From Syntrophothermus lipocalidus DSM 12680 (GTDB taxonomy: Bacteria > Bacillota > Syntrophomonadia > Syntrophomonadales > Syntrophothermaceae), in the NCBI RefSeq assembly GCF_000092405.1, contig NC_014220.1, positions 2,108,001 to 2,172,000 on the forward strand: a stretch of 64,000 bases of DNA. Direction: 5' to 3'. Of this stretch, positions 25,569-33,892 are shown in pieces. Each line of letters starts with the position of its first letter. Positions within the stretch are counted from its first letter, which is position 1. The notes under the pieces were generated by a model, which was given only the letters and a program-made list of their open reading frames with translations, ran no database searches and was not told the origin of the DNA. A program made the translations under genes and the position numbers.

Positions 25569-27386
25569 TTACCTCACCTTGACTGCCTGGAACTTACAGT
25601 TGTTTATGCACTCGCCGCACTTGATGCACCGGTCCTGGTCGATAACGTGTACTTCCTTGATCTCACCGGAAATGGCATCAGCCGGGCAATTCTTCTTGCA
25701 GAGCCCGCAACCGGTACAAAGGGAAGCGTCGATGTAAAACTCGGTCATGGATCGGCAGACCCCGGCCGGGCAACGTTTTTCTACGATATGCGCCACATAC
25801 TCATCCCTAAAATACCTCAGTGTAGACAAAACCGGGTTAGGAGCAGTTTTCCCTAGCCCGCACAAAGAAGCGACCTGTAATGTCTCACCTAGGCTGGACA
25901 GAATTTCCAGGTCCTCGGGGTGGCCCTGAGCGTTGCAGATTCTCGTCAAAATCTCCAGCATGCGTCTAATCCCTTCTCGACAAGGCACGCACTTGCCGCA
26001 AGATTCACCGGCCAGAAAATTCAGGTAATACCTCGCTACCTCCACCATACAGGTCCGGTCGTCCATGACAATCATGCCCCCGGATCCCATCATGGAACCG
26101 ACGCTGGTCAGTGAATCGAAGTCCACCGGAAGGTCGATGAGGCTGGCGGGGATGCACCCTCCCGATGGTCCTCCGGTTTGTACCGCTTTGAACTGGCGGC
26201 CGTTGGGTATACCCCCGCCAATATCGAAAATTATCTCGCGCAAGGTCGTCCCCATGGGCACCTCAACCAAGCCGGTGTTGTAAACCTTGCCTACCAAGGA
26301 AAAAACCTTCGTCCCTTTGCTCGTCGCCGTCCCTACCCTAGCCCACTCGTCGGCTCCCCGGTTAATTATTACCGGCACGTTTGCCCAGCTCTCAACGTTG
26401 TTGATGACTGTAGGCTGCCCCCATAGACCCTTTTCCGTCGGATAAACGTATTTGTCCCGGGGCTCCCCAACATTCCCCTCGATGGAAGCGAGGAGCGCCG
26501 TTTCCTCGCCACAGACGAAGGCCCCACCGCCCCGAACTATTTCGATGTCAAAAGAAAACCCGCTCCCCAGAATGTTGTCTCCCAGATAACCGCTCCTGCG
26601 CGCGTCTTCGATGGCACGTCCTAGGTTGACCACCGCCAGGTCGTACTCGTCTCGCACGTAGATAAAACCGGCCGCGGCCCCTACCGCGTAAGCACCGATG
26701 ATCATGCCCTCGATAACGCTGTGCGGATCTCCTTCCATTATACTGCGGTCCATGAAAGCACCGGGGTCGCCTTCGTCCCCGTTACATACCACATATCGCG
26801 GTTCTGCCGCCTGTGAAGCGCAGGCTTTCCACTTAAGACCGGTTGGGAAACCCGCTCCCCCCCGCCCGCGCAAGCCCGAGCGCTGAACCTCGTCGATGAC
26901 CTGCTCCGGACTCATGCTTTTCAACACTTTTGCCAAAGCCTGGTACCCGTCTCGGGCAATGTAGTCCTGGATATTCGCCGGATCTATCTCCCCGATATTA
27001 CGAAGAGCCACTTTAAGTTGCTTGGTATAAAAGCTGATCTCCCGGTGAGATTTGAAGTACTTCTTGGTCTTAGGATCCCGGTAAAGAAGCTTCTTCACCA
27101 CTTCCCCTTTTTTCAGCGTTTTATCCACTATGGCTGGAACGTCACTTGCCTTGACGTTACAGTAAGTTATATCATCGGGCACTATTTTCACCAGAGGACC
27201 TTTTTCGCACCAGCCGTTACATCCTGTAGCCTTGGTATAGGTGCGGACTTGAAACTCGCCTCCTTCAGTCTCCAACTGCTTCTGCAACGCCCGGAAGACG
27301 TCCATGCTGCCGTTGGCCAAGCACCCGGTCCCGCAACAAACCAAGACTGTCCTGATGTTTGGTTCAAGCATCGCTCGTTGGTCCAT
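25569..27386 (-). CDS. NuoF-like NAD(H)- and FMN-binding subunit (HymB/HydB type)
   Basis: About 605 residues from ATG 27386, which has GGAGGG 8 bases upstream. Domain order: a thioredoxin-like [2Fe-2S] region at about 10-100 (VCCGTGC, TGCNGWC); the NADH/FMN core with GRGGAGFPTGLKW and CNGDEGDPGAFMDRS; an SLBB region; the [4Fe-4S] site ESCGKCVPCREG; and a C-terminal 2[4Fe-4S] ferredoxin domain (CTGCGLCKKNCP, CIKCGECINNC). This is the layout of HydB/HymB, the flavin subunit of electron-bifurcating enzymes, longer than a respiratory NuoF (about 430). It would exchange electrons between NAD(H) and ferredoxin while coupled to the AOR. It overlaps the NuoE-like gene by 23 bp. Confidence 0.92.
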   Translation of the reverse strand: MDQRAMLEPNIRTVLVCCGTGCLANGSMDVFRALQKQLETEGGEFQVRTYTKATGCNGWCEKGPLVKIVPDDITYCNVKASDVPAIVDKTLKKGEVVKKLLYRDPKTKKYFKSHREISFYTKQLKVALRNIGEIDPANIQDYIARDGYQALAKVLKSMSPEQVIDEVQRSGLRGRGGAGFPTGLKWKACASQAAEPRYVVCNGDEGDPGAFMDRSIMEGDPHSVIEGMIIGAYAVGAAAGFIYVRDEYDLAVVNLGRAIEDARRSGYLGDNILGSGFSFDIEIVRGGGAFVCGEETALLASIEGNVGEPRDKYVYPTEKGLWGQPTVINNVESWANVPVIINRGADEWARVGTATSKGTKVFSLVGKVYNTGLVEVPMGTTLREIIFDIGGGIPNGRQFKAVQTGGPSGGCIPASLIDLPVDFDSLTSVGSMMGSGGMIVMDDRTCMVEVARYYLNFLAGESCGKCVPCREGIRRMLEILTRICNAQGHPEDLEILSSLGETLQVASLCGLGKTAPNPVLSTLRYFRDEYVAHIVEKRCPAGVCRSMTEFYIDASLCTGCGLCKKNCPADAISGEIKEVHVIDQDRCIKCGECINNCKFQAVKVR

Positions 27387-27906
27387 CGGCAAGCCCTCCA
27401 TACTGCTTTATGATTTCCCTCATTGCCGCCGGAGTCACTTTGGGATGTACTTTTTGATTGGCTACCAGCACCGGCGCCAAGGCACATGCCCCCAAGCAGT
27501 TGACGGTTTCCAGCGAAAACTGGCCATCTGGTGTGGTTTCCCCAGGCCTGATACCTATACACTTGTGGATTTCATCTAGTATCACCTGGGATGACTTGAT
27601 GTGACAAGCAGTGCCGTCACACATCCTGAAATGAACCCGCCCCCTGGGCACCAAGCTGAAAGCCTTGTAAAAAGTAGCCATGCTGTAAACCAGGCTTACA
27701 GGTGCACCGACGTAAGCCGCAGCTATTTCCAGGGCCTCTTTGGGCAGGTAGTTAAACCTCTTTTGAATATCCTGCATAATAGGAAGAATATACCTCTTTT
27801 CGGCCGGGTATTTATCGATGATAGGCTGAACGTCACCGCGGATCCCTTCGCGCGTCTCTTCTCCCATGTTTGCTTCATCCCCCCAGTCCCACAAAAGTAT
27901 TGCCAT
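27364..27906 (-). CDS. NuoE-like [2Fe-2S] subunit
   Basis: 180 residues, or 167 if ATG 27867 is used. It has the thioredoxin-fold [2Fe-2S] ferredoxin pattern: CDGTACHIKSS and later CLGACALAP. The N-terminal part is helical with YILPIMQDIQKRFNYLP, typical of NuoE/HydC. The upstream MoaD gene ends one base before the first ATG, so the two are tightly coupled. It should form a heterodimer with the NuoF-like subunit and help tune electron flow in the bifurcating unit. Confidence 0.93.
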   Translation of the reverse strand: MAILLWDWGDEANMGEETREGIRGDVQPIIDKYPAEKRYILPIMQDIQKRFNYLPKEALEIAAAYVGAPVSLVYSMATFYKAFSLVPRGRVHFRMCDGTACHIKSSQVILDEIHKCIGIRPGETTPDGQFSLETVNCLGACALAPVLVANQKVHPKVTPAAMREIIKQYGGLADGPTSDA

Positions 27907-28176
27907 CTAGCCCCCGGCCAGCCGGGGGAAGATGGCAATAGTGTCATCCTCATTTACAACAGCTTTTGACCCGCCTAAGTGTTCTACCGCATGACCATTT
28001 ATCATTACCATTACATCGCGGCTTAACTGACCATCGGGAAACACCTTTTCTTTAAACGCGGAACCGTACCTCGCTCCGAGTTCCCGTAAAACCCCCTCTA
28101 GATCAGCTGGTCCGTGGACCTCGGTTTCAGTACAACCTGTTACTTTACGCAGAGTAGCAAAAAACAGCACCTTCAT
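27907..28176 (-). CDS. MoaD-like ubiquitin-fold sulfur carrier
   Basis: 89 residues from ATG 28176 (MKVLFFATLRKVTG). It ends FPRLAGG, the exposed di-glycine that is thiocarboxylated in sulfur carriers. Pterin-dithiolene assembly for molybdenum or tungsten cofactor needs such a protein, and MoaD-like genes often sit beside AOR genes. It is 18 bp downstream of the AOR gene and directly upstream of the NuoE-like gene. It is likely a dedicated paralogue for the tungsten cofactor of this AOR, though general MoaD function is possible. Confidence 0.9.
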   Translation of the reverse strand: MKVLFFATLRKVTGCTETEVHGPADLEGVLRELGARYGSAFKEKVFPDGQLSRDVMVMINGHAVEHLGGSKAVVNEDDTIAIFPRLAGG

Positions 28177-28194
28177 AAGCGTCACTGCTTCTTT

Positions 28195-30000
28195 CTAGGC
28201 TAACCCTAACTGCTCCAGCTTGGCCGGAGTCGGCACCCCGTTTTCGTCCCATCCCCGGAGTTCGTAATATTCTTTAAGCATGTCTTCGAGCCTTACCACC
28301 TGTCCAGCATGAGGACCACCTTTCATCGGCTCTTCCAGGAGTCGTTTGGGCAAAACATCGTCTTTCCCAGTAAACCCGGCCTTGAGGTTGAACAGCCGTT
28401 CCAGGTTCCATATGCGCTCTCCTGCAAGTAATACAGATTCCTCCGTGTAATCAACCCCGGTTGCAGCTCGCATCTCGGCTGTCAGTTCCGGAATCCCTAT
28501 GGCAAAGGTAGCAAACAAACAGGTACCGGATGAATCGCACACAGCCGTTATATCTTGAAAAGCCTTGGTCCAAGCAGCTTTGCCTTCGGTGGTATCTGGG
28601 TCCAGCTTCTCCGGAATACCCAACACCTCCACCGAAGTCATATACCCGCGCACATGGCAGCCGCCGCGGTTGGAGGTAGCGTAGTTCAATCCGATCCCCT
28701 GCAAGGCCCGTGGATCGTAGGCAGGCAGTTCCTGTTTCTTCACGGTCATCGAAAACTCAGGATGACCAAAAGACTCAGCCAAACGGTAGGAGCCTTCAGC
28801 CAACTGGTTGCCAAACCCTTGCCTTAAAGCCGTCTTTTCCGCCAGGTCTACGACCGCGTCCATGTTACCCCAGACCAGATCCCAGCCCACCGTACCTGCG
28901 TCCAGATAACCTTTTTCGTACAGTTCCATAGCGCAGGCGATGGTACCGCCAAAGGTGATAGGATCCATCCCCATTTCATTACATAGGAAATTGATTTTAG
29001 CTATCGCTTCAAAATTGTCATTTCCAAGGTTAGAGCCCAAAGCCCAGGTAGCTTCGTACTCAGGCCCTTCCCCGAACCCTTTGAACTTTCCAGCCGGCAC
29101 CTTAGTCACCCGCCCGCAACCCATGTTGCAGCCAAAACAGCCTTTGTTACGGACTAGATACCGTTCGGCATGATACTCTCCGGATATCTTCTCCGCATAA
29201 TCACAAGTGGCAGCCTGGCTGAAATTCTGAACCGGCAAGCCGCCGTGCTGGTTCAGGATATTGATCAAAACATTTGTCCCATAAAGAGCCAGCCCTTGTC
29301 CGGTAACCGGGTGCTGGGCGAGCATCTGCCTGGCCTTGTCGATAGCCTGCTTAAAACTATCCGGATCCGCTACTCTTACTCCTCTGGTCCCGCGCACGGC
29401 AACAGCTTTCAGGTTCTTGGAACCCATCACCGCCCCAACACCTGAACGGCCCGCTGCCCGAGAATACTCGTTAATCACACCAGCGAACTTGACCAGGTTC
29501 TCTCCAGCCGGACCAATACAAGCCACTTTCGCCTCTTCGTCCGTTTCTCCTTTAATGAGGTCGGTGGCCTCGGACACGGTTTTTCCCCAGAGCCTGTCTG
29601 CCCTGCGTAATTCAACTTTCTCGTTCTCAATCCATAAATACACGGGATAAGGAGATTTGCCTTCAAAGATGATGCCGTCATACCCGGCAAACTTGAGTTC
29701 CGGTCCCCAGAATCCTCCGGAATTAGAAGCGGCAATAGCTCCAGTAAGGGGGCCTTTACAGATGACGTTGTACCTGCCAGCTGACGCAGCGGCGGTACCG
29801 GTAAGAGGACCGGTCATAAAGATGAGCTTGTTCTCGGGAGCGAGGGGATCAACCAACGGGTCTACCTCACGAACAAAGTACCTGGTGCCCAACCCGCGCG
29901 CCCCTATAAAATCTTGGGCGTCCTTTCTCGATAAAGCTTCCTTCTGGATGGTTCCATCGGTCAAATTAACCCGCAGGATTTGTCCAGTCCAACCGTACAT
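28195..30000 (-). CDS. aor: Tungsten-type aldehyde ferredoxin oxidoreductase
   Basis: 601 residues, the standard length. It starts [14 protein letters not shown] and has the AOR N-domain with [13 protein letters not shown] and MTGPLTGT. The bound [4Fe-4S] cluster is held by CFGCNMGC (about residue 285-292) and a Cys near 490 in [10 protein letters not shown]. Pterin-binding DxxGL/C-type motifs lie in the middle and C-domains. It oxidises aldehydes to acids, or runs backwards to reduce acids, with low-potential electrons. It is followed by MoaD and three NuoEFG-like genes and preceded by a poly-cluster ferredoxin, so the unit likely couples aldehyde oxidation to both NAD and ferredoxin. Confidence 0.95.
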   Translation of the reverse strand: MYGWTGQILRVNLTDGTIQKEALSRKDAQDFIGARGLGTRYFVREVDPLVDPLAPENKLIFMTGPLTGTAAASAGRYNVICKGPLTGAIAASNSGGFWGPELKFAGYDGIIFEGKSPYPVYLWIENEKVELRRADRLWGKTVSEATDLIKGETDEEAKVACIGPAGENLVKFAGVINEYSRAAGRSGVGAVMGSKNLKAVAVRGTRGVRVADPDSFKQAIDKARQMLAQHPVTGQGLALYGTNVLINILNQHGGLPVQNFSQAATCDYAEKISGEYHAERYLVRNKGCFGCNMGCGRVTKVPAGKFKGFGEGPEYEATWALGSNLGNDNFEAIAKINFLCNEMGMDPITFGGTIACAMELYEKGYLDAGTVGWDLVWGNMDAVVDLAEKTALRQGFGNQLAEGSYRLAESFGHPEFSMTVKKQELPAYDPRALQGIGLNYATSNRGGCHVRGYMTSVEVLGIPEKLDPDTTEGKAAWTKAFQDITAVCDSSGTCLFATFAIGIPELTAEMRAATGVDYTEESVLLAGERIWNLERLFNLKAGFTGKDDVLPKRLLEEPMKGGPHAGQVVRLEDMLKEYYELRGWDENGVPTPAKLEQLGLA

Positions 30001-30002
30001 AA

Positions 30003-30482
30003 CTAGACCACCTCCCGGAACAGTTCCCTAAACTTGCTCGCTGCCAGCCTCTTCTTAGCAGTATTTGCCGCCGTATCCGGCACATAACTTATAGCTCCGG
30101 AAGGGCAGTACTTAGCACACTGAGGATCTCCGCCACAAAGGTCGCATTTCAGTATCCGATCGAGCTCTAGGTCGAAAGTGTTGTTACCAAACGGGCACGC
30201 GTTAGTGCACATCTTGCAGCGTATGCAACGGCTGTGGTCGACCATAACCGCTCCGGTCGCGAAATCACGGTATACTGCTCCTACGGGGCATACCTGCATA
30301 CAGGCAGCATTGCTACACTGCAAACACATCATGGGAACTGAGAATCCATCCTTGTCCCAGGTGATAACCGTGACCCGCGCGCGAGCCGGATTAAACTCTT
30401 TCTCATGGAAGAAGGAACATACCAGCTCGCAAGTCCGGCACCCGGTACACTTTTCAGGAGCAATCGTGAGTATTTTGTTCAT
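30003..30482 (-). CDS. Polyferredoxin electron-relay subunit of the AOR complex (AorA-like)
   Basis: 159 residues with four cysteine groups: [43 protein letters not shown] and [18 protein letters not shown]. This is the four-[4Fe-4S] DMSO-reductase-B-like fold used as an electron wire in AOR-type complexes. The stop lies 2 bp before the AOR start, so they are co-translated. It heads the operon. Its start codon ATG 30482 is fixed by an in-frame stop just upstream, and it is separated from a strong Shine-Dalgarno sequence by a perfect hairpin (next entry), an unusual arrangement. Confidence 0.93.
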   Translation of the reverse strand: MNKILTIAPEKCTGCRTCELVCSFFHEKEFNPARARVTVITWDKDGFSVPMMCLQCSNAACMQVCPVGAVYRDFATGAVMVDHSRCIRCKMCTNACPFGNNTFDLELDRILKCDLCGGDPQCAKYCPSGAISYVPDTAANTAKKRLAASKFRELFREVV

Positions 30483-30488
30483 ACAGTC

Positions 30489-30515
30489 CTGATTTCAATG
30501 TAAAATTGAAATCAG
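30489..30515 (-). promoter_or_regulatory. Perfect 11-bp hairpin between Shine-Dalgarno and start codon
   Basis: CTGATTTCAAT and ATTGAAATCAG with a 5-base loop. The strong AGGAGG lies upstream of the stem, 39 bases from the ATG. With the stem folded the distance falls to 12 bases. It could also be an operator for a DNA-binding protein. Confidence 0.7.
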
Positions 30516-30743
30516 TCTTCACCTCCTCGTTCGGGTGTGTTTCTTAGCTACGACCCCGGACATTTAAAAGGTACCTGCAGCGCCATCACCTCCCTTTACG
30601 GGCCGCTCAGTTCAGCAACCGCCGACGTCTCCGGTTTAATAAGCGCATGCAAGTTACTAACTGAGCCCTTTCCTATGACGACGAAAGCTTGTTATTAACA
30701 TTCTAGCACCAAAGCTTGCAATGTGTCTTACAATTTTATCCCA
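30516..30743 (-). promoter_or_regulatory. Structured leader and promoter of the AOR operon
   Basis: On the minus strand TTGCAA and TTAATA are 17 bp apart (near 30683-30711), a possible sigma-A promoter. Downstream, GCTCAGTT (30605-30612) can pair with AACTGAGC (30659-30666), enclosing a smaller AACCG/CGGCGGTT stem. A molybdenum- or tungsten-cofactor riboswitch is an obvious possibility for this gene, but I do not recognise the known consensus. Confidence 0.35.
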
Positions 30744-30799
30744 TAAAAAAACCCCGGCACTGACCAGCGACGGGAATCCATCGCCCAGTACCGGAGCGA
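30744..30799 (-). terminator. Rho-independent terminator of the second nfnAB operon
   Basis: Minus strand CCGGTACTG ... CAGTGCCGG stem (one G-U pair) followed by TTTTTTT. It lies about 40 bp past the nfnB stop and separates nfnAB from the AOR operon. Confidence 0.85.
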
Positions 30800-30837
30800 A
30801 AACCGGTTTCAACCTGAGACTAATTGAGGAAGCAACA

Positions 30838-32244
30838 TCATCCCTTATTCTGCAAATACTCGTGGATGGCCCGGGCAGCTTTCTTGCCTGCCCCCATCGC
30901 TAAGATGACGGTCGCAGCCCCGGTAACTACATCTCCCCCGGCAAATACCCCAGGCATCGAGGTCTCGCCGGTTTCCTCCTTTGCCAGGATGTTGCCCCTG
31001 CGATTGGTCTTTAATTCTGGAGTGGTCTGTGGAATGAGGGGGTTTGGTCCCTGCCCAATAGCCATGACTACCGTATCTACCGGCATCTCGAACACCGCCC
31101 CCGGTATGGGTACCGGGCTCCTTCTTCCTGACTCATCCGGTTCCCCCAGCTCGTACCGTTGACAAATGATAGACGTGACTCGCCCTTCTTCGTTCCCCTT
31201 GATCTCGATGGGACTTGCCAGGAGCTCGAATTTTACCCCTTCCTCGCGGGCGTGTTCGATTTCCTCCCTCCGGGCCGGCATCTCCTGGAAAGTGCGGCGG
31301 TACACGATATACGCCTCAGCACCGAGGCGCAGCGCGGTACGCGCCGCATCCATAGCCACGTTGCCCCCGCCGACTACCGCTACCCGTTTCCCCACCCTGA
31401 TAGGGGTTAGGTACTGGGGGAATTTGTAGGCTTTCATCAGGTTGTTTCGGGTCAGAAACTCGTTGGCCGAGTATACCCCGTTCAGGTTCTCTCCTGGAAT
31501 ATCCATGAAATAAGGTAAACCCGCTCCTGTGCCTATGAACACAGCGTCGTAGCCCTGCTCCAAGAGTTCCCCGACACTGGCCAGTTTTCCTACCACGTAG
31601 TTGGTCCTGATCTCAACCCCCAGCCGGGTGATGTTCTCAATTTCGCGAGCGACGATAGCCTTGGGCAAGCGAAACTCCGGGATCCCGTAAACCAGTACTC
31701 CTCCCGGTATATGGAGGGCTTCAAACACCGTAACTTTGTATCCCATCAGAGCCAGGTCCGCTGCTGCCGTCAACCCCGCCGGCCCGGACCCGATCACCGC
31801 TACCCTCTTCCCTAAGGGATTAATTGCCTGAACCTGGATTGGCTCTGGCTGGGCCATTTCCCAGTCCGCCACGAACCGCTCCAGTCTTCCAATAGCCACC
31901 GGTTCGTGCTTCTTGCCCAAAGTGCACTTGCTTTCACACTGGTTCTCCTGAGGACAAACCCGGCCGCAGATAGCAGGCAGATTGTTCTTTTCTTTTATCT
32001 TCTTTATTGCCCCGGCGAAATCTCTTGCTGCTATCATTTTAATAAAAGCTGGGATATCAATCTCTACCGGGCATCCTTCCACGCAAGGGCTGTTCTTGCA
32101 CTGTATACAGCGGTTGGCCTCGGCTACCGCCGTCTCTTCCGAATACCCCAGCGCCACCTCGTCGAAGTTACGGCAACGCACGGCAGCTTCCTGCTCTGGC
32201 ATCGGGTGCTTTTGGGGAATTATCTTCTTGCGTTCTCCTGACAC
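30838..32244 (-). CDS. nfnB: NfnB-like subunit (copy 2)
   Basis: 468 residues from GTG 32244, matched to copy 1 by the shared GGGGGATGCA leader before the start; an upstream in-frame ATG at 32319 lies inside nfnA. It is close to copy 1 (2003-3406) over the whole length, with the same cysteine clusters (CIQCKNSPCVEGCPV, CGRVCPQENQCESKC), FAD fold GSGPAGLTAAADLALMG and NAD(P) fold GGGNVAMDAARTALRLGA. It forms a second transhydrogenase with the upstream nfnA. Its base composition is GC-richer than copy 1, which suggests divergence after duplication or separate acquisition. It lies beside the AOR operon and may recycle its NAD(P)H and ferredoxin. Confidence 0.93.
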   Translation of the reverse strand: MSGERKKIIPQKHPMPEQEAAVRCRNFDEVALGYSEETAVAEANRCIQCKNSPCVEGCPVEIDIPAFIKMIAARDFAGAIKKIKEKNNLPAICGRVCPQENQCESKCTLGKKHEPVAIGRLERFVADWEMAQPEPIQVQAINPLGKRVAVIGSGPAGLTAAADLALMGYKVTVFEALHIPGGVLVYGIPEFRLPKAIVAREIENITRLGVEIRTNYVVGKLASVGELLEQGYDAVFIGTGAGLPYFMDIPGENLNGVYSANEFLTRNNLMKAYKFPQYLTPIRVGKRVAVVGGGNVAMDAARTALRLGAEAYIVYRRTFQEMPARREEIEHAREEGVKFELLASPIEIKGNEEGRVTSIICQRYELGEPDESGRRSPVPIPGAVFEMPVDTVVMAIGQGPNPLIPQTTPELKTNRRGNILAKEETGETSMPGVFAGGDVVTGAATVILAMGAGKKAARAIHEYLQNKG

Positions 32245-33059
32245 CTGCATCCCCCTCTTTCCATGGCTATTCTTTCTTCCTCCACGAACATCTTGGACCG
32301 TTTCAGAACCAGTTCCCAATTCACCTGATGCCCGTCGAATTCGGGTCCCTCCACGCAGGCGAACCTGGTCTTGCCCCCCACTTCAACCCGGCAAGCTCCA
32401 CACATACCGGTGCCGTCGACCATTATCGGGTTGAGGCTGACCACAGTCGGTATGGACTCCGGGGTAACCCGGCACACCTCGCGCATCATGACAGCAGGAC
32501 CGATAGCCACGACCCGGTCTACCTTCTCCCGACTCAAAACCCCTGTTAGAATATCGGTAACAAACCCTTTAATCCCGTAACTGCCGTCATCGGTTGCGAC
32601 GAGAAGCTCTGAGCTCACGTTTCGCATCTCGTCTTCCCAGATCAGCATGTCGCGGGACCGGGCTCCGATTATCGATACTACCCGGTTACCCGCCTCCCCC
32701 AGGGCTCGGGCTATGGGGAACACCGGGGCCACGCCGACCCCGCCGCCAACACAGACTACAGTTCCGAATCTTTCAATCTCGGACGGACAACCCAGCGGTC
32801 CGACAAAATCCAGGATGGAGTCACCGGCCTGTAACTCTCCCAACAGCTCAGTCGTCTTCCCGACTTCCTGGAATATGATAGTAATAGTCCCTTTTTTTTG
32901 GTCAAAGTCCGCTATAGTTAAGGGGATCCGTTCCCCCTCCTCGTCTACGCGCAGGATTATAAATTGTCCGGGACGCGCTTTCCGCGCGATCTCCGGCGCC
33001 TCCACATCAAATAACTTGATGCGAGGAGCAAGCTCTTTCTTGGCAACGATTCGAAACAT
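32220..33059 (-). CDS. nfnA: NfnA-like FAD/NAD-binding subunit (copy 2)
   Basis: 279 residues, the same length as copy 1 and closely similar. It has RPGQFIILRVDEEGERIPL, VCVGGGVGVAPVFPIARAL and the C-terminal CGACRVEVGGKTRFACVEGPEFDG region, which is split here as CGACRVEV and FACVEGPEF. GGGAGGG lies before the ATG. It overlaps nfnB by 25 bp. A 29-bp perfect palindrome (33173-33232) lies upstream of it. As in copy 1, it should bind FAD and NAD and couple to the NfnB partner. Confidence 0.93.
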   Translation of the reverse strand: MFRIVAKKELAPRIKLFDVEAPEIARKARPGQFIILRVDEEGERIPLTIADFDQKKGTITIIFQEVGKTTELLGELQAGDSILDFVGPLGCPSEIERFGTVVCVGGGVGVAPVFPIARALGEAGNRVVSIIGARSRDMLIWEDEMRNVSSELLVATDDGSYGIKGFVTDILTGVLSREKVDRVVAIGPAVMMREVCRVTPESIPTVVSLNPIMVDGTGMCGACRVEVGGKTRFACVEGPEFDGHQVNWELVLKRSKMFVEEERIAMERGGCRCQENARR

Positions 33060-33172
33060 CAGTTTCCCTCCCGTTCACTGGCCAGCACCTGCTCGTCCGC
33101 AGGCCTTTAAAGGGTATTATATTACCGCCACCCGCTACCTGCAACAATGTCCACAGTATACTTCTTCTCGAT

Positions 33173-33232
33173 CACGGGGACGGTTCCTTTGTGCCTACTT
33201 GGTCAAGTAGGCACAAAGGAACCGTCCCCGTG
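33173..33232. repeat. Perfect 29-bp palindrome (REP/MITE-like)
   Basis: Two 29-base arms, beginning CACGGGGACGG and CAAGTAGGCACAAAGG on the plus strand, pair exactly around a 2-base loop. GGGGACGGTTC-type sequences are known as dispersed repeats in several anaerobic bacteria. It lies between nfnA and cobU, downstream of cobU's stop. It may act as a terminator; there is no T-run. Confidence 0.8.
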
Positions 33233-33247
33233 TGCTAGTGCTCTGTG

Positions 33248-33892
33248 CTATTTTATCCGGACGGGGATGCCGCAGACCACCAGGTATACTTCATCCGCTT
33301 CCGCGGCAACTAACTGGTTCATCCTGCCGCAAACATCGCGAAATAAACGACCTAACGGGTTATCGGGAACCAAGCCCATACCCACTTCATTGGTCACGAT
33401 TACCGCGGTGCTTTCTATCTCGCGTAAGGCTTTGACCAATGACACAACTTCCTGCTCAATAGCTTTCTCCACGGTTTCCGCTTCTTGCGGGGTTACGCGG
33501 TCAAAGTCCTTCACCGCATCCAAAAGCAGGTTGGTCACCATTATGGTGAGGCAGTCGAGCAGAACTGCTTCTCTGAACAGCCGGGTCTCCCGGATGAGAC
33601 GAGCCAGCCCGGAGTATCCTTCTAGGGTCCGCCAGTGCGGTGGCCTCCTCGTCCTGTGCCTGTTTATACGGTCTTGCATCTCTTCGTCGATGGGCAGAGC
33701 GGTGGCGACGTACAAGACCCCGCCTCCTTGTTCCTGCAAAAGATACTCGGCCCACCTGCTTTTCCCGCTCCGCGCCCCTCCGGTCACCAAGACCAGCCGG
33801 TTTTCCGTTTTCGCCTCCTGCCTCTTGGGTGCCGGCAAAAACAAACGGTCACTGCCTTCAAGACCAAAAGGACGCTGCTCCCCCTTTGACAC
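33248..33892 (-). CDS. cobU: Adenosylcobinamide kinase / adenosylcobinamide-phosphate guanylyltransferase
   Basis: 214 residues. The P-loop is VTGGARSGKSRWAEYLL, and DCLTIMVTNLLLD and VTNEVGMGLVPDNPLGRLFRDV are standard CobU motifs. It phosphorylates adenosylcobinamide and forms the GDP-derivative in the nucleotide-loop assembly of B12. The GTG start at 33892 shares its G with the TAG stop of cbiB and has GGGAGGG about 6 bases upstream, so about 30 residues precede the usual start region; a shorter start is possible. Longer in-frame extension upstream overlaps cbiB and is rejected. Confidence 0.92.
   Translation of the reverse strand: MSKGEQRPFGLEGSDRLFLPAPKRQEAKTENRLVLVTGGARSGKSRWAEYLLQEQGGGVLYVATALPIDEEMQDRINRHRTRRPPHWRTLEGYSGLARLIRETRLFREAVLLDCLTIMVTNLLLDAVKDFDRVTPQEAETVEKAIEQEVVSLVKALREIESTAVIVTNEVGMGLVPDNPLGRLFRDVCGRMNQLVAAEADEVYLVVCGIPVRIK

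Noticed and set aside
33173-33232. CRISPR-like repeat
   Set aside because: A single palindrome with no spacer-repeat series; no CRISPR array anywhere in the window.
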